Shown here: one piece after another, positions 33,310 through 44,930 of the stretch
How positions within the stretch are numbered: the first letter of the stretch is position 1
Layout of the letters: every line of letters begins with the position of its first letter
NCBI GenBank assembly: GCA_003838145.1
Contig: QYZZ01000094.1
Location: forward strand, 1-47,978
Reading direction: 5' to 3'
Source: Tindallia sp. MSAO_Bac2
Lineage (GTDB): Bacteria; Bacillota; Clostridia; Peptostreptococcales; Tindalliaceae
Length of the DNA: 47,978 bases
The notes under the pieces: model-generated
Told to the model about the DNA's origin: nothing
The model's database searches: none
The model's input: the letters and a program-made list of their open reading frames with translations, nothing else
Program-made: the position numbers and the translations under genes

Positions 33310-34359
33310 TTATTTTTCAATCACTTCGATGGAAAAACGATCCCGATAAGTAACCACATATTCACTGGGCGTAATACCAGTGTACTTTTTAAATGTTTTC
33401 CGGAAATGCCCGTAATCCGTGTATCTCAGATACTCCATCACGTCGTACACACTTAACCGGGAATCCAGCAGTAGTAACCGGGCAGCATACATTTTTGTAC
33501 GCATCATATATCTGGTTAAGTCGGTATCGCTCTCTGTGATAAAGGTTTTACTTAAGTAGCTGCGGTTCACATACAAATGATCCGCAATATCCTGAACGGT
33601 TTCAACATCAAACTGTTCATCCAGATACAGATCGACTGCCTGCCTCACCAAAGGATGACGGCAGTGCGGCAGAAAAATATCCCGATAAGCCTGCTGAATG
33701 AACAGAAGGGTAGCTATAAAACGCTCCTGGGAATAATCCGCTTCACAAATCCACTCTGCGGCACCCTGGGCCAAATCCTCCAGGTGAAACCGGATAGGTT
33801 TAAGAGGCAGAAAACGAATAAGTCTTTCGATGGCATTCGCATAATCATTTATCTGATAATCAGAACCATCCTTTTCAATGTCAAGAAGAGACCAGTACTG
33901 CAGGAAAAGTTTTTCTGTCCTGGGGTATACCGCCGTCATTTCTTCAGTAATCCTTCTGGCCAGCAATGCCAGGTTGCGCTCACTCTGAAGAAAGTGCTCT
34001 TCCAGCCGATAGCGGAAAGACTTCAACTCATCCTCCGGCATCGTCTTGATAATATAGTCAAAACACCCTTCCAGAAAAGCGGTTCGGACCTGATAAAAGG
34101 AGCCTTCTACTCCTGAAACGATAAGCACCGTGTGGTCGGATATTCCTTTTCGCAGCAATGGTTCCATGGAAAAATAGTGGCTTTCTCCGACAATTACCAG
34201 ATCATAATTTGCCTCAATATGCTTAAAAAACCCCTGATCACCCTGATCGTTAGGCAGTTCAATCCGACTCACCTTAAAGACAGCGTCTTCATGGCGAGCG
34301 AATAACTCCTCCAACCAGTCATCGTATGTATTTCCAATAATTCCACATTGAATGACCAT
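33310..34359 (-). CDS. AraC-family regulator with degenerate receiver-like N-terminus
   Basis: About 349 residues. The C-terminal AraC DNA-binding domain (about 250-349) has two helix-turn-helices, VETVQDIADHLYVNRSYLSKTF and VYDVMEYLRYTDYGHFRKTFKKYTG in part. The first ~130 residues follow the response-regulator fold (CGIIGNTYDDWLEEL, YDLVIVGES, CFDYIIKTM). The phosphoacceptor position reads VGES instead of the usual Asp, although the conserved Lys is kept. The middle is helical. The ATG follows GGAAAGG. It is divergent from katG, with about 340 bases between them. Confidence 0.8.
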   Translation of the reverse strand: MVIQCGIIGNTYDDWLEELFARHEDAVFKVSRIELPNDQGDQGFFKHIEANYDLVIVGESHYFSMEPLLRKGISDHTVLIVSGVEGSFYQVRTAFLEGCFDYIIKTMPEDELKSFRYRLEEHFLQSERNLALLARRITEEMTAVYPRTEKLFLQYWSLLDIEKDGSDYQINDYANAIERLIRFLPLKPIRFHLEDLAQGAAEWICEADYSQERFIATLLFIQQAYRDIFLPHCRHPLVRQAVDLYLDEQFDVETVQDIADHLYVNRSYLSKTFITESDTDLTRYMMRTKMYAARLLLLDSRLSVYDVMEYLRYTDYGHFRKTFKKYTGITPSEYVVTYRDRFSIEVIEK

Positions 34360-34703
34360 GCTATTTCCTTTCCTGATTCCATTAATTTCAAAATATTGCT
34401 TAAACTGTATTATACCCTTCTTACCCTTTTCGATGCAAATCTCACTGTGCCTCGCTGCACAGTCTATCCCCCTCACCCTAACCCTCTCCCGCCAGGGGAG
34501 AGGGGACTATCACCTGCTCTTCCACCTGCTTTTCTGTTCACCTATCACTTTTTCACTTGTAACCTGTTTCTTATCTGCTCTTCCCCCTGCTATTTTGTTT
34601 TTAATTATCAAAAACCGGGTATAACTATTCTGACTGTAATTTTTGAGTACTATCGTGAGCGTTGCGATTCGTTATTGGACCGATTGAGAAGGAGGATTAC
34701 TAA
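34360..34703. other. Divergent araC-katG intergenic region
   Basis: No gene is supported here. The left half holds two hairpins described separately. The middle (about 34506-34600) is a pyrimidine-rich stretch with repeated CACCTGCT and CTTCC-like words. I found no convincing PerR/Fur-type box (TTATAATnATTATAA) ahead of katG. Confidence 0.45.
34444..34505. repeat. Two adjacent hairpins, the second a widespread GGGAGAGGG-type intergenic repeat
   Basis: ACTGTGC (34444-34450) pairs with GCACAGT (34457-34463). CCCTCTCCC (34482-34490) pairs with GGGAGAGGG (34496-34504). The surrounding CCCTCACCCTAACCCTC sequence resembles a REP-like intergenic palindrome seen across unrelated bacteria. Confidence 0.65.
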
Positions 34704-36902
<2,199 letters not shown>

Positions 36903-36918
36903 CTAATTGAACAAACAG

Positions 36919-36955
36919 AAAGCGGCCTCCCTTCAGACTGAGGGGAGGCCGCTTT
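36919..36955 (+). terminator. Rho-independent terminator of katG
   Basis: A 13-bp GC-rich stem (AAAGCGGCCTCCC 36919-36931 with GGGAGGCCGCTTT 36943-36955) ends in TTTT on the plus strand. It may also end the convergent gene. Confidence 0.85.
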
Positions 36956-36967
36956 TAGCTTGCAATA

Positions 36968-38953
36968 TCATTGATTTTCAGTTGCTTCAGTTTCTTCAAT
37001 TTCCGGACAGTTGGCCCGTAGGGCGTACTGCCAGGCTGTGCCGGTTTCCGGACCGATGACAGTTACAGTGAAACTTTGGGATTCATTTTTTGTGAATATG
37101 CCTGTCACACTACCGGAGCCAGTCCCTGACACTCCGCCGGGATAAAGCTCCGGCTTATCTGCTGCCCTACTGGAGTCTCCACGCCAACCGGAATTATACA
37201 CCTCAACGCCTTCGTATTCAACGATAAAACGGTCCGGGATGTTATAAGCATCAAACCGCATTTCGAAGCTGGTGCCAACAGGAAGACTGCTGATGTCATA
37301 AGTGGTTCTGGTTGTTCCAGCACCGCCGCTGCCGGATTCGTACCATTCGTTGCACCGTTCCATAATATCTTCCCGTTCTTCATGTTCATCCGGTTCTTCA
37401 TCTGTAATCACATTAACCGTCATTTGATCCGTTCCAAGAAATTCTCCATCTTCAGACCATAAATCGACTTCCAGAATAAAGGATGTGTTGTCCGTAATGT
37501 CTCTGTAAGTAACGGTTCCTCCGGAAATTCTTCCCTCTCCCGGAGACTGGCTCCAGGTGCGTCCGTCGCCAAAACTCCAATGGTAGGTGTACTGTCCGGG
37601 GTGACTTGCAATGGCGGAAAAAGAATGTTCCACATAATCTTCATCTTCTCCCAGGTAATGGAATCGTACCGGGTCACCATGGATAGCAACAGATACTGTC
37701 ACTTCCTCATCAAAGCTGATGTGTACGATGGTGCTTCCCGAAACCAGAACTTCTCCTTCTGAATTCATTATTCTAACCCCCAGTGACACTTCGGATGGAT
37801 CGTTCAGGTGGTCATAGCTCACATTGATGGCAGAACCTGCCGTTCTACTGCTTTCTCCAAAACTCCATTCGTAAACATATTCACCTGCTGGACTTACAGA
37901 AGCCGAATATGTGTAAAGCCCTTCCGGATCGTTGATGCGTCGTTGACCTTCTATAGCAACCCGGTAAACCGGATCTGTCGTAAGAGGTGTTATCAGATCA
38001 GAGCCAGGATCTCCATGTCCTCTTTCAATTCTTATCTGCCTGTCTATTAATTCATTATTATAATCATAGATATTTCGTATCCTAATGGCATCCCCGGCAT
38101 TATCAGCTACGATGGTATACCTTGGGTCATACACCGGATATGGAATGTAATTCCCTCTGAGATCAAATGTCTGCGTTCTTGTAATGTTTGCATCATCAAT
38201 AAATAAGCTTTCTGCAAGATCTCTGTTGATCTCATGATTCGTGGCGTGGGATCTGTATATATACTGGCCATATCCTTTATCCGACATCATATTGCTCCAT
38301 TCATCGGCAGGCATTCCAATCCATTTGCTATTATCAAAATCCCCATAAACATCGTAACGTTCCGGAGGACGTGTCGAAAGAGCGCCAGGGATCGAAATCC
38401 TGGCAAGTTCCCTTCTGTTATGGTCTTCCCTTTCCTTGGCATGAATCCATACGTCATAGGTCCTGTATATATTATCATCTCCCAGCACCGATATGGTGCC
38501 GTGGTCCTTATTAACGTCGAGAATATTCAACCCTCTTACCCCTGTTGATTGAGCTTCTATCTGGCCCATCCGACGATCATCGATTCCAGCTTCAAGAAAT
38601 AAGGTTGTCAGGTTCAGGTATTGCTGCGAACAATTCGTCATTCTGTCTGTGGTTCCGGTTATCCGTCTGGAAACTGAATCACCCAGTGTGCTGTCCAGGG
38701 GCGCATTGTCTCTTTGAAGATGTTCCATATACTTTCGGGTCATAAAAGCCGCTTTGTCCTGAGGTGAAGCATCCCTGATCTCCGGGTTTTCATTCAGCCA
38801 CTGCTGCGCCATTTGTTTTAGTTTTGCATCATTTCCTTCATAATATTCCTTATCACTGGCCATTACCGGAATCGTCAACATGACAATAAACAGTCCCGTG
38901 ATAAAAATTTTAAAACCGTAACTGAATAAATAAATGCGCTGATCCTTTGTCAT
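36968..38953 (-). CDS. Large secreted protein with PKD-like domains and possible transglutaminase-like N-terminal domain
   Basis: About 661 residues. A signal peptide (residues ~12-33) precedes an N-terminal domain with [28 protein letters not shown] and YDVWIHA segments. Those could be the Cys, His and Asp of a transglutaminase/papain-like fold. Two PKD-like beta domains follow ([13 protein letters not shown] and [13 protein letters not shown]). A C-terminal beta-sandwich with [15 protein letters not shown] may bind surfaces. The ATG overlaps the stop of the FHA gene by four bases (ATGA), so the two are translationally coupled. The catalytic assignment is inference. Confidence 0.65.
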   Translation of the reverse strand: MTKDQRIYLFSYGFKIFITGLFIVMLTIPVMASDKEYYEGNDAKLKQMAQQWLNENPEIRDASPQDKAAFMTRKYMEHLQRDNAPLDSTLGDSVSRRITGTTDRMTNCSQQYLNLTTLFLEAGIDDRRMGQIEAQSTGVRGLNILDVNKDHGTISVLGDDNIYRTYDVWIHAKEREDHNRRELARISIPGALSTRPPERYDVYGDFDNSKWIGMPADEWSNMMSDKGYGQYIYRSHATNHEINRDLAESLFIDDANITRTQTFDLRGNYIPYPVYDPRYTIVADNAGDAIRIRNIYDYNNELIDRQIRIERGHGDPGSDLITPLTTDPVYRVAIEGQRRINDPEGLYTYSASVSPAGEYVYEWSFGESSRTAGSAINVSYDHLNDPSEVSLGVRIMNSEGEVLVSGSTIVHISFDEEVTVSVAIHGDPVRFHYLGEDEDYVEHSFSAIASHPGQYTYHWSFGDGRTWSQSPGEGRISGGTVTYRDITDNTSFILEVDLWSEDGEFLGTDQMTVNVITDEEPDEHEEREDIMERCNEWYESGSGGAGTTRTTYDISSLPVGTSFEMRFDAYNIPDRFIVEYEGVEVYNSGWRGDSSRAADKPELYPGGVSGTGSGSVTGIFTKNESQSFTVTVIGPETGTAWQYALRANCPEIEETEATENQ

Positions 38954-40257
38954 CCAAGGCACCTCCCCGTATGGTTATCAGGCTGATTCCCATTCCTTCC
39001 ATAGAATTCTCCAAAGAGCAGTGAGGAAACACTATAAAGATAAAAGGCAGAAAAAATACCCAACACGATGCCAACGTATGGGAAAAGAGCAATTATCAGA
39101 CCCATCGTCAGCCACAGGCCGGCAAAAGTAAGCAGCAGGGATATATATTGATTTTGATTTTTTCTGATCAGCTGCACCATGGAACGGGCACGTACCGATG
39201 ATTCTATGGATCCGGTGGCAGCAAAGTTGGCCAATGCCATTGGCACTATACACCAGGTAATAAACAAGGCAATAAGTCCAAATAACAGCAGCCATCCTCT
39301 AAGATACCCTAATAGCCCCAGCCAGGTTTCCGTCGGGGCAGGTGGCGCAAAAAACAATACCAGTAAAAAATAAATCAACGGTAAAGCGTAGTATATTACT
39401 CGCAGCAGAAAAAATTTAGTTCCGGTCACAAAAAGCTCCTTCCATTCTGACCAGGCTGGCAGTTGAAAAGATCTGCTCTGACCACTTTTCAACAGTTTGC
39501 AACGATACCCGTTGGCCAGAAATCCAATAATAGGTATAACAGCCAGAATACTTCCCAATAACCATCTGAAAAGGGCTGATCCGGAAAAGGGAGCTGAAAA
39601 GGCTTTTGAATATGAAACTTTTCCGTCTTCCACCGGCATTGCTGGTGATAATGCCGCCACCTGTTCTCCCTGCTGATTCAACAGCCTGCTTCCATCAAAA
39701 AAATAACTGTGATCCAGAATCTGAATATAAGAAGCCGAGGGAAGGATTGTCGGCGCTGTTATTTCCTGACCGTTTAGGAAAGTGCCGCCACCACTGCTAA
39801 GATTGGTCAGATAATAAGTGCCCGAGTGAACATCAATACGGGCGTGTTCTCTGGAGACCTTAGGATCATTAATGATCAGATCGTTGGAAGGGTTGCGTCC
39901 AATGCTAATGCTCCCAGTCACCTTCGGTGCAGCCGCAGCAGAAACCACCGGGGACTGCACCGCCGGACCCAAGGCCATGATGTTTTCACCAATTTGAAGC
40001 CGGTCTTCCATCCTGATTTGCTTCACTTCCTTAATGGACTGCCCGTTCAGCAAAGTACCGTTACTGCTGCCCAGATCTTCCACCCAGATATTTCCACTGG
40101 CGTCGGTAGTGAGTCTGGCATGCTGACGAGAGGCTTCATCATCCGAAAGTACCATCTGACACCTGGTACTGTCTCTTCCAATCAGGACGGCATTCCCGGT
40201 TATCGGTATGTTTTTGCCCTTATCAGGCCCTTCCAGAATTATTATTTGATAGACCAT
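38950..40257 (-). CDS. Membrane protein with two N-terminal FHA domains and a DUF4013-like membrane region
   Basis: A 435-residue protein. Two cytosolic FHA domains (about 22-90 and 115-185) bind phosphothreonine peptides. The first keeps the full signature (GRD 27-29, S43, H46, SSNG near 64-67). The second keeps GRN, S136 and H139 but reads SSGGGT in place of SSNGT. A linker leads to about six membrane helices (from ~220) resembling DUF4013. It implies Ser/Thr kinase signalling to a membrane assembly. AAAGGAG precedes the ATG. The secreted PKD-like protein follows by a 4-base overlap. Confidence 0.82.
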   Translation of the reverse strand: MVYQIIILEGPDKGKNIPITGNAVLIGRDSTRCQMVLSDDEASRQHARLTTDASGNIWVEDLGSSNGTLLNGQSIKEVKQIRMEDRLQIGENIMALGPAVQSPVVSAAAAPKVTGSISIGRNPSNDLIINDPKVSREHARIDVHSGTYYLTNLSSGGGTFLNGQEITAPTILPSASYIQILDHSYFFDGSRLLNQQGEQVAALSPAMPVEDGKVSYSKAFSAPFSGSALFRWLLGSILAVIPIIGFLANGYRCKLLKSGQSRSFQLPAWSEWKELFVTGTKFFLLRVIYYALPLIYFLLVLFFAPPAPTETWLGLLGYLRGWLLLFGLIALFITWCIVPMALANFAATGSIESSVRARSMVQLIRKNQNQYISLLLTFAGLWLTMGLIIALFPYVGIVLGIFSAFYLYSVSSLLFGEFYGRNGNQPDNHTGRCLG

Positions 40258-40418
40258 GCAATCATCTCCTTTAAACTGCAGCGTCTTAATTACGCGCTAA
40301 TTACGCGTGTTAAAAGATCGATATCATCCAAACTTTTCCTAGTATTTTTTTGGTGTCTTTTCATTTTACCTTTTATTCTCTATTTTCACCCCACCCAAAA
40401 GGAATAGTTTTTAAAAAT

Positions 40419-40443
40419 AAACCTACCCTTTTTGGGTAGGTTT
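40419..40443. repeat. Orphan hairpin with T-run on the minus strand
   Basis: AAACCTACCC (40419-40428) pairs with GGGTAGGTTT (40434-40443) around a T5 loop. On the minus strand it is followed by ATTTTTAAAAAC, so it looks like a terminator, yet no leftward gene lies upstream of it. It may be part of the 5' control of a nearby operon or end a small transcript. Confidence 0.6.
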
Positions 40444-40524
40444 ACTGTTTTATGGATTTACAATAAAAAATACATCTCCATATCCTCTGCAACAAACACC
40501 GTCAGAATATTCCGCATCATTCTA

Positions 40525-40553
40525 TTGACTTGCCGTGAATCAAAGAGTATGCT
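40525..40553 (+). promoter_or_regulatory. Sigma-A promoter of the MacB-like efflux operon
   Basis: TTGACT (40525-40530) and TATGCT (40548-40553) are spaced by 17 bases, about 40 bases before the ATPase start. Confidence 0.6.
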
Positions 40554-40590
40554 TGACTTAACAAGCCTTACAACCGATGGGAGGTCCGTC

Positions 40591-41295
40591 ATGAAAGCAA
40601 TTTTAACCGCCGAAAACCTCTGCAAAACCTACCTGATGGGAGAAGTCACTGTTGAAGCGCTGAAGGATGCCAACTTTCAGCTTTTTCAGGGTGAGCTGGT
40701 GGTGGTGCTGGGCCCCAGCGGCTCCGGAAAAAGTACGCTGCTGAACATTATAGGCGGTATGGACCGGGCCAGTAGCGGAACCCTTTTCTTTAATGGTGCT
40801 GCCCTTCATGATGCTGACCCTAAGAAACTGACCTTTTATCGCAGAAATGACGTGGGCTTTGTTTTTCAGTTCTACAACTTAATGCCTAATCTGACTGCCT
40901 TCGAAAACATTAATCTGGCAGCCCAAATTTCCAGGGATCCGCTTTCAATTATGGAGTTGCTGGGCGAAGTAGGGTTGACGAATCGGGCAGAACACTTCCC
41001 TTCCCAGCTTTCCGGCGGGGAACAGCAGCGAATTGCGCTGGCCCGGGCCCTGGTGAAAAATCCTACCATGCTACTTTGTGATGAGCCTACCGGTGCTCTG
41101 GATTACAAAACCAGTGTGCAGATTCTGAAGATCCTGAAGGACTTCTGTGTGAAGTATCAGAAAACCGTTGTGCTGATTACTCATAATACAGCTATTGCCA
41201 CTATAGCTGACCGGATTTTTCATTTAAAAGACGGCATGATCGAGAATATTGAAACCAACCGGGATCCGATGCCGCCAGAGAAGGTGACCTGGTAA
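40591..41295 (+). CDS. MacB/LolD-type ABC transporter ATPase
   Basis: A 234-residue ATPase. Walker A is GPSGSGKST, the signature is [15 protein letters not shown] and Walker B is MLLCDEP. The Q-loop [19 protein letters not shown] is typical of the MacB/LolD/FtsE group. The start is the ATG at 40591 after GGGAGG; the open frame continues upstream to 40432 but crosses the promoter. The permease follows with a 1-base overlap (TAATG). Confidence 0.92.
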   Translation: MKAILTAENLCKTYLMGEVTVEALKDANFQLFQGELVVVLGPSGSGKSTLLNIIGGMDRASSGTLFFNGAALHDADPKKLTFYRRNDVGFVFQFYNLMPNLTAFENINLAAQISRDPLSIMELLGEVGLTNRAEHFPSQLSGGEQQRIALARALVKNPTMLLCDEPTGALDYKTSVQILKILKDFCVKYQKTVVLITHNTAIATIADRIFHLKDGMIENIETNRDPMPPEKVTW

Positions 41296-43661
41296 TGTTA
41301 TGGAAAAAAATGTTTCGGGATATGACGGAAAGCAAGGGAGCCTACATTGCCTGCATGGTTATCATCACCATGGGATTATTGTTGTTCACTGCTTTAAGCC
41401 TGGCAGTGGAGAACCTGAAGTCTTCCCGTGTCGATTTTTATACGAACCAGAATTTTGCTGACGGTTTTGCCAGCCTCCGTTCCATGCCTACCAACGAAAT
41501 CCGGCGGCTGGAGGGAATCGAAGGTATTTCTCAGATCCAGGGTCGGCTGGTGCGAGACGTACAGCTGCTGACAGAGGCAGATGAAGACAATATCTATCTT
41601 CGCCTGGTTTCCTACGATACCAGCCATATCAATCCCATTAACGATCTGCATTTGGAGCAGGGAACGCGCCTGGAGCCTGGCGGCTCCAACATATGGATTG
41701 ACAACAAGTTTTTCGAAGCCAATGATTTGAGCCTGGAAGACCAGCTTCCCGTCATTGCCGGCGGACGCATTCACCAGATGGAAATCGTAGGGGTTGGACG
41801 AAGCCCTGAGTTTATCTATGCCACCAGAACCATTGCTGATCTGTATCCGACACCGGAAACCTTTGGCATTGCCTTTGTTCCTTTAGATGTAATGAAAAAC
41901 ATGTTTCCCGGCGAAAGTGCCTTCAATGATCTGGTATTCACCCTTCATGCCGGGTATGAATTTGAAGACGTGGAAGATGTGTTGGAAAGCCGGCTCAGAC
42001 GTTACGGTCTTGTGAACCTGATGGGCAGGGAAGACCAGATGAGCCCTATGTACCTGGACATGGAAATCGTCGGCGTGGAGGGAATGTCCACCGGAATGCC
42101 GATCCTCTTTCTTTCCATTGCCGCCATGATTCTCTACATCGTTTTAAAGCGACTGGTGGAACAGCAACGGGGACAGATAGGCATTATGAAAGCCATCGGT
42201 TACACGGAAAAGGAAATCATGCTGCATTACATGGGTTATGCCATGATTCTGGGATTTTCCGGCGGCTTGCTGGGCGGTCTGCTGGGCAATGCACTCTCCT
42301 TCCCCTTTATGATGATTTTCGAAGAATTCTTTAACATGCCGAATTTACAGGGTCGTTTTTCCCTGTTGTACACAGTGCTGGCAGTACTGTTATCCTTGTC
42401 TTTTGCGGCGGTGGCCGGATTTCAGGGCTGCAAAAAAGTACTGACCCTGGAGCCGGCGGAAGCCATGCGGCCTCCGGCGCCCATCCCGGGAGTGAAGGTA
42501 GTTCTGGAGCGAATTCGCTTTTTCTGGAACATGCTGACGGTCCAGGGAATGATGGCTGTCCGCAACATGTCCCGCAACAAGGGGCGAAGTGTCTTCGTTT
42601 TTATAGGTATTATGTTTTGTTTTGCCATCGTCTCTCTCACCTGGTCCATGAACGATCTGTTTCAGATTCTACTCTTCGATCAGTTTGAGAAAGTGGAAGT
42701 TTACGATGTCAAAATAACCATGAACAATCCTTCGGAACAGAACGCCGTCCTCCGGGAGGTGCTTCGTTCTCCCGGTGTCCGGGCAGCGGATCCGATGGCT
42801 GAAGTTCCGATAAAACTGCGCCATGGCTGGCATACAGAAGATATACAACTGATTGCCGTTCCAGAAGATGCCCAGTATTATCATATTATGGACCAGGATA
42901 ACCGGCGCATCCTACCTCCGGAGCAGGGTATTCTTCTGTCGGAACGACTGGCCATGTTGCTGAATGCACGGGTGGGAACCGTCCTTTACCTGGAGAACTT
43001 GTTGGTGGATACTTCGGAAGATGATAAAAAAGTGGAAGTGGCAGGCATTATCCCCCAATACCTGGGAATGAATGCCTATATGGAGCTGGGCGCTTTACAG
43101 CGGCTGTTGGAAATACCCGGATTAACCACTTCCCTTTTGGTTGGCACAGAGCCGGGAGGTGCCCGGTTGCTTCAGGAGGACTATCGCCAAAGTGACCGGA
43201 TTGCCGATATTGATGAGCAGCAGACGCGAATTGATCAATTGCGTGAAATGATGGATCTTTATGGAAGCATGATCTATATCTATGCTTTTATGGGCATTGT
43301 TATAGGCTTTTCCATCATATACAGTTCTTCCATCATTGCTCTTTCGGAGCGCAGCCGGGAACTGGCTTCCATGATGGTGTTGGGCATGACTCCGGCGGAG
43401 GTGCTGGAAGTCATCACCTTTGAGCAGTGGTTCATCGGCTTCTGGGGTATGATAGCCGGTATTCCTCTGGCCCGGATTCTACTCACCGGCCTGTCAGAAT
43501 CCATGAGCACCGATATGTTTGTCATACCAACAGATATTTCAGTTCAGTCGTATCTTATGGGTTTTTTTATTACCAGCCTTTCCATATGGATAGCACAAAG
43601 GGCTTCTTCCAGGAAAATCCGATCGCTCAGCCTGGTGGAAGTGCTTAAATCCAGCGAGTAA
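41295..43661 (+). CDS. FtsX/MacB-type ABC transporter permease
   Basis: A 788-residue permease with two FtsX-like halves. There is one N-terminal helix, an extracellular loop of ~230 residues, three helices (about 265-385), then a second half with a helix near 425, another large loop and three C-terminal helices (about 660-770). The large loops suit mechanotransmission-type export rather than bulk transport. It works with the upstream ATPase and downstream HlyD-like adaptor. Substrates could be peptides, drugs or lipoproteins. Confidence 0.9.
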   Translation: MLWKKMFRDMTESKGAYIACMVIITMGLLLFTALSLAVENLKSSRVDFYTNQNFADGFASLRSMPTNEIRRLEGIEGISQIQGRLVRDVQLLTEADEDNIYLRLVSYDTSHINPINDLHLEQGTRLEPGGSNIWIDNKFFEANDLSLEDQLPVIAGGRIHQMEIVGVGRSPEFIYATRTIADLYPTPETFGIAFVPLDVMKNMFPGESAFNDLVFTLHAGYEFEDVEDVLESRLRRYGLVNLMGREDQMSPMYLDMEIVGVEGMSTGMPILFLSIAAMILYIVLKRLVEQQRGQIGIMKAIGYTEKEIMLHYMGYAMILGFSGGLLGGLLGNALSFPFMMIFEEFFNMPNLQGRFSLLYTVLAVLLSLSFAAVAGFQGCKKVLTLEPAEAMRPPAPIPGVKVVLERIRFFWNMLTVQGMMAVRNMSRNKGRSVFVFIGIMFCFAIVSLTWSMNDLFQILLFDQFEKVEVYDVKITMNNPSEQNAVLREVLRSPGVRAADPMAEVPIKLRHGWHTEDIQLIAVPEDAQYYHIMDQDNRRILPPEQGILLSERLAMLLNARVGTVLYLENLLVDTSEDDKKVEVAGIIPQYLGMNAYMELGALQRLLEIPGLTTSLLVGTEPGGARLLQEDYRQSDRIADIDEQQTRIDQLREMMDLYGSMIYIYAFMGIVIGFSIIYSSSIIALSERSRELASMMVLGMTPAEVLEVITFEQWFIGFWGMIAGIPLARILLTGLSESMSTDMFVIPTDISVQSYLMGFFITSLSIWIAQRASSRKIRSLSLVEVLKSSE

Positions 43662-43685
43662 CCAACAGAAAGTGGGGGGAATCTA

Positions 43686-44930
43686 TTGAAAACCAAATGG
43701 AAAATCATCATTTCCGTACTGGTAGCGGTTGGCGTTACAGGATTTGGGGTTTACAGCTTTTTCCGGCCTTTAGCCGCAGACACAGAGACCCTTGAAAAGC
43801 GTTCCCTTACCATTTCTTTTACGGAAGAAGGGAGAGTGGTTCCGCTGGAGGAATATGAGGTTTACAGCCTGACCGGCGGAGAAATTACGCAGCTTCATGT
43901 AGAAGAAGGTGATGAGGTACAGGCCGGAGACCTTTTGGCCCATCTGGATGTCAGTGATCTGGACCATCAGCTGCGGCAGTTGCAGGCCCAGCTGGTCAGT
44001 CTGCAGGGAGAGCAGGCCGGTGTCCATCAGGAGCCTTATGAGGCTAGCATTACCAGCCAGGAGCTTCAAATTCAAATGGCAGAACAGCAGCTGGAAACCA
44101 TTCAAACCCAGTATGGCCGTATGGAAGCTTTATATCAGGCTGGCGCCATTGCTTCCACCGAACTGGAGAATGCCCGGGACATGCTGGAAAGCGCAGAAAC
44201 AAATCTGCAGCTGCAGCAGGAAGCCCTGAACCTTATTTTTGAAAGCCATCAGCCCATCGCCGGCACCGACGAAATGTATCGCGGCCAAGCGGACGCTCTT
44301 CGTGCACAGATGGATCTTTTGCAGTCACAAAAAGAAAAAGGACGCATTTATTCGCCTCTTTCCGGTACTATTGCCGAATTGAATTTCAAAGCCGGTCAGC
44401 CGGCCAGTCCTTCCCTGCCGCTGATGAACATTTTTTCTGCCAGCGAATATGAAATAAAGGTAGATATTCTCTCCGAAGATGTTTTGCATGTGGAGGAAGC
44501 AATGCCGGTGGAGATCATTCAAAGCCGACAGGGGCAGGATTTCATCGCCAGTGGAATGGTTACCCGCATTGCCCCCACAGCAGTTGAAACCGTCTCGCCG
44601 CTGGGACTGGAAGAACAGCGGGTCACCATCACGGTGGAACCGGAAGGCACAGAAGACCTTCTCTTTTTCCCGGGCATTCGTGTGGATGTTCGCTTTGAGA
44701 CCGACCGGTTTGATGATGTCATAGCCCTCCGGAAAACTTTGGTTTTCCCCTATGAAGACGGCGACGCTGTCTGGGTGGTGGAGGATGGGCGTGCCCAAGT
44801 CCGGCCCGTCACCACCGGCGCGGAAACCGACCGGGAAATCATTATCGAAAGCGGCCTTCGGGAAGGCGATGTGGTAATTCTGAACCCACAACTGGATGGA
44901 CTGAATGAAGGAAAACGAATAGCTCCTTAG
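43686..44930 (+). CDS. HlyD/RND-type periplasmic-adaptor-like efflux protein
   Basis: A 414-residue adaptor. An N-terminal helix (about 7-25) anchors it. Lipoyl-like halves ([21 protein letters not shown] and [18 protein letters not shown]) flank a Gln-rich coiled coil (about 90-215), and a beta-barrel and membrane-proximal domain follow. It starts with TTG after a GGGGGGA site. In a Gram-positive-type cell with no outer membrane it must act at the cytoplasmic membrane or cell wall. Its last four bases overlap the end of the convergent SelO gene. Confidence 0.88.
   Translation: MKTKWKIIISVLVAVGVTGFGVYSFFRPLAADTETLEKRSLTISFTEEGRVVPLEEYEVYSLTGGEITQLHVEEGDEVQAGDLLAHLDVSDLDHQLRQLQAQLVSLQGEQAGVHQEPYEASITSQELQIQMAEQQLETIQTQYGRMEALYQAGAIASTELENARDMLESAETNLQLQQEALNLIFESHQPIAGTDEMYRGQADALRAQMDLLQSQKEKGRIYSPLSGTIAELNFKAGQPASPSLPLMNIFSASEYEIKVDILSEDVLHVEEAMPVEIIQSRQGQDFIASGMVTRIAPTAVETVSPLGLEEQRVTITVEPEGTEDLLFFPGIRVDVRFETDRFDDVIALRKTLVFPYEDGDAVWVVEDGRAQVRPVTTGAETDREIIIESGLREGDVVILNPQLDGLNEGKRIAP

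Larger units (their letters stand above)
40258..40590. other. Divergent region between the FHA and efflux operons
   Basis: These 333 bases hold no supported gene. They contain an orphan hairpin and the efflux-operon promoter, described separately. ATTACGCG occurs twice near 40290-40307 on the FHA side. Confidence 0.45.

Noticed and set aside
39826..40407. Rightward open frame opposite the FHA gene
   Set aside because: It is antisense to intact FHA motifs and has no start signal.
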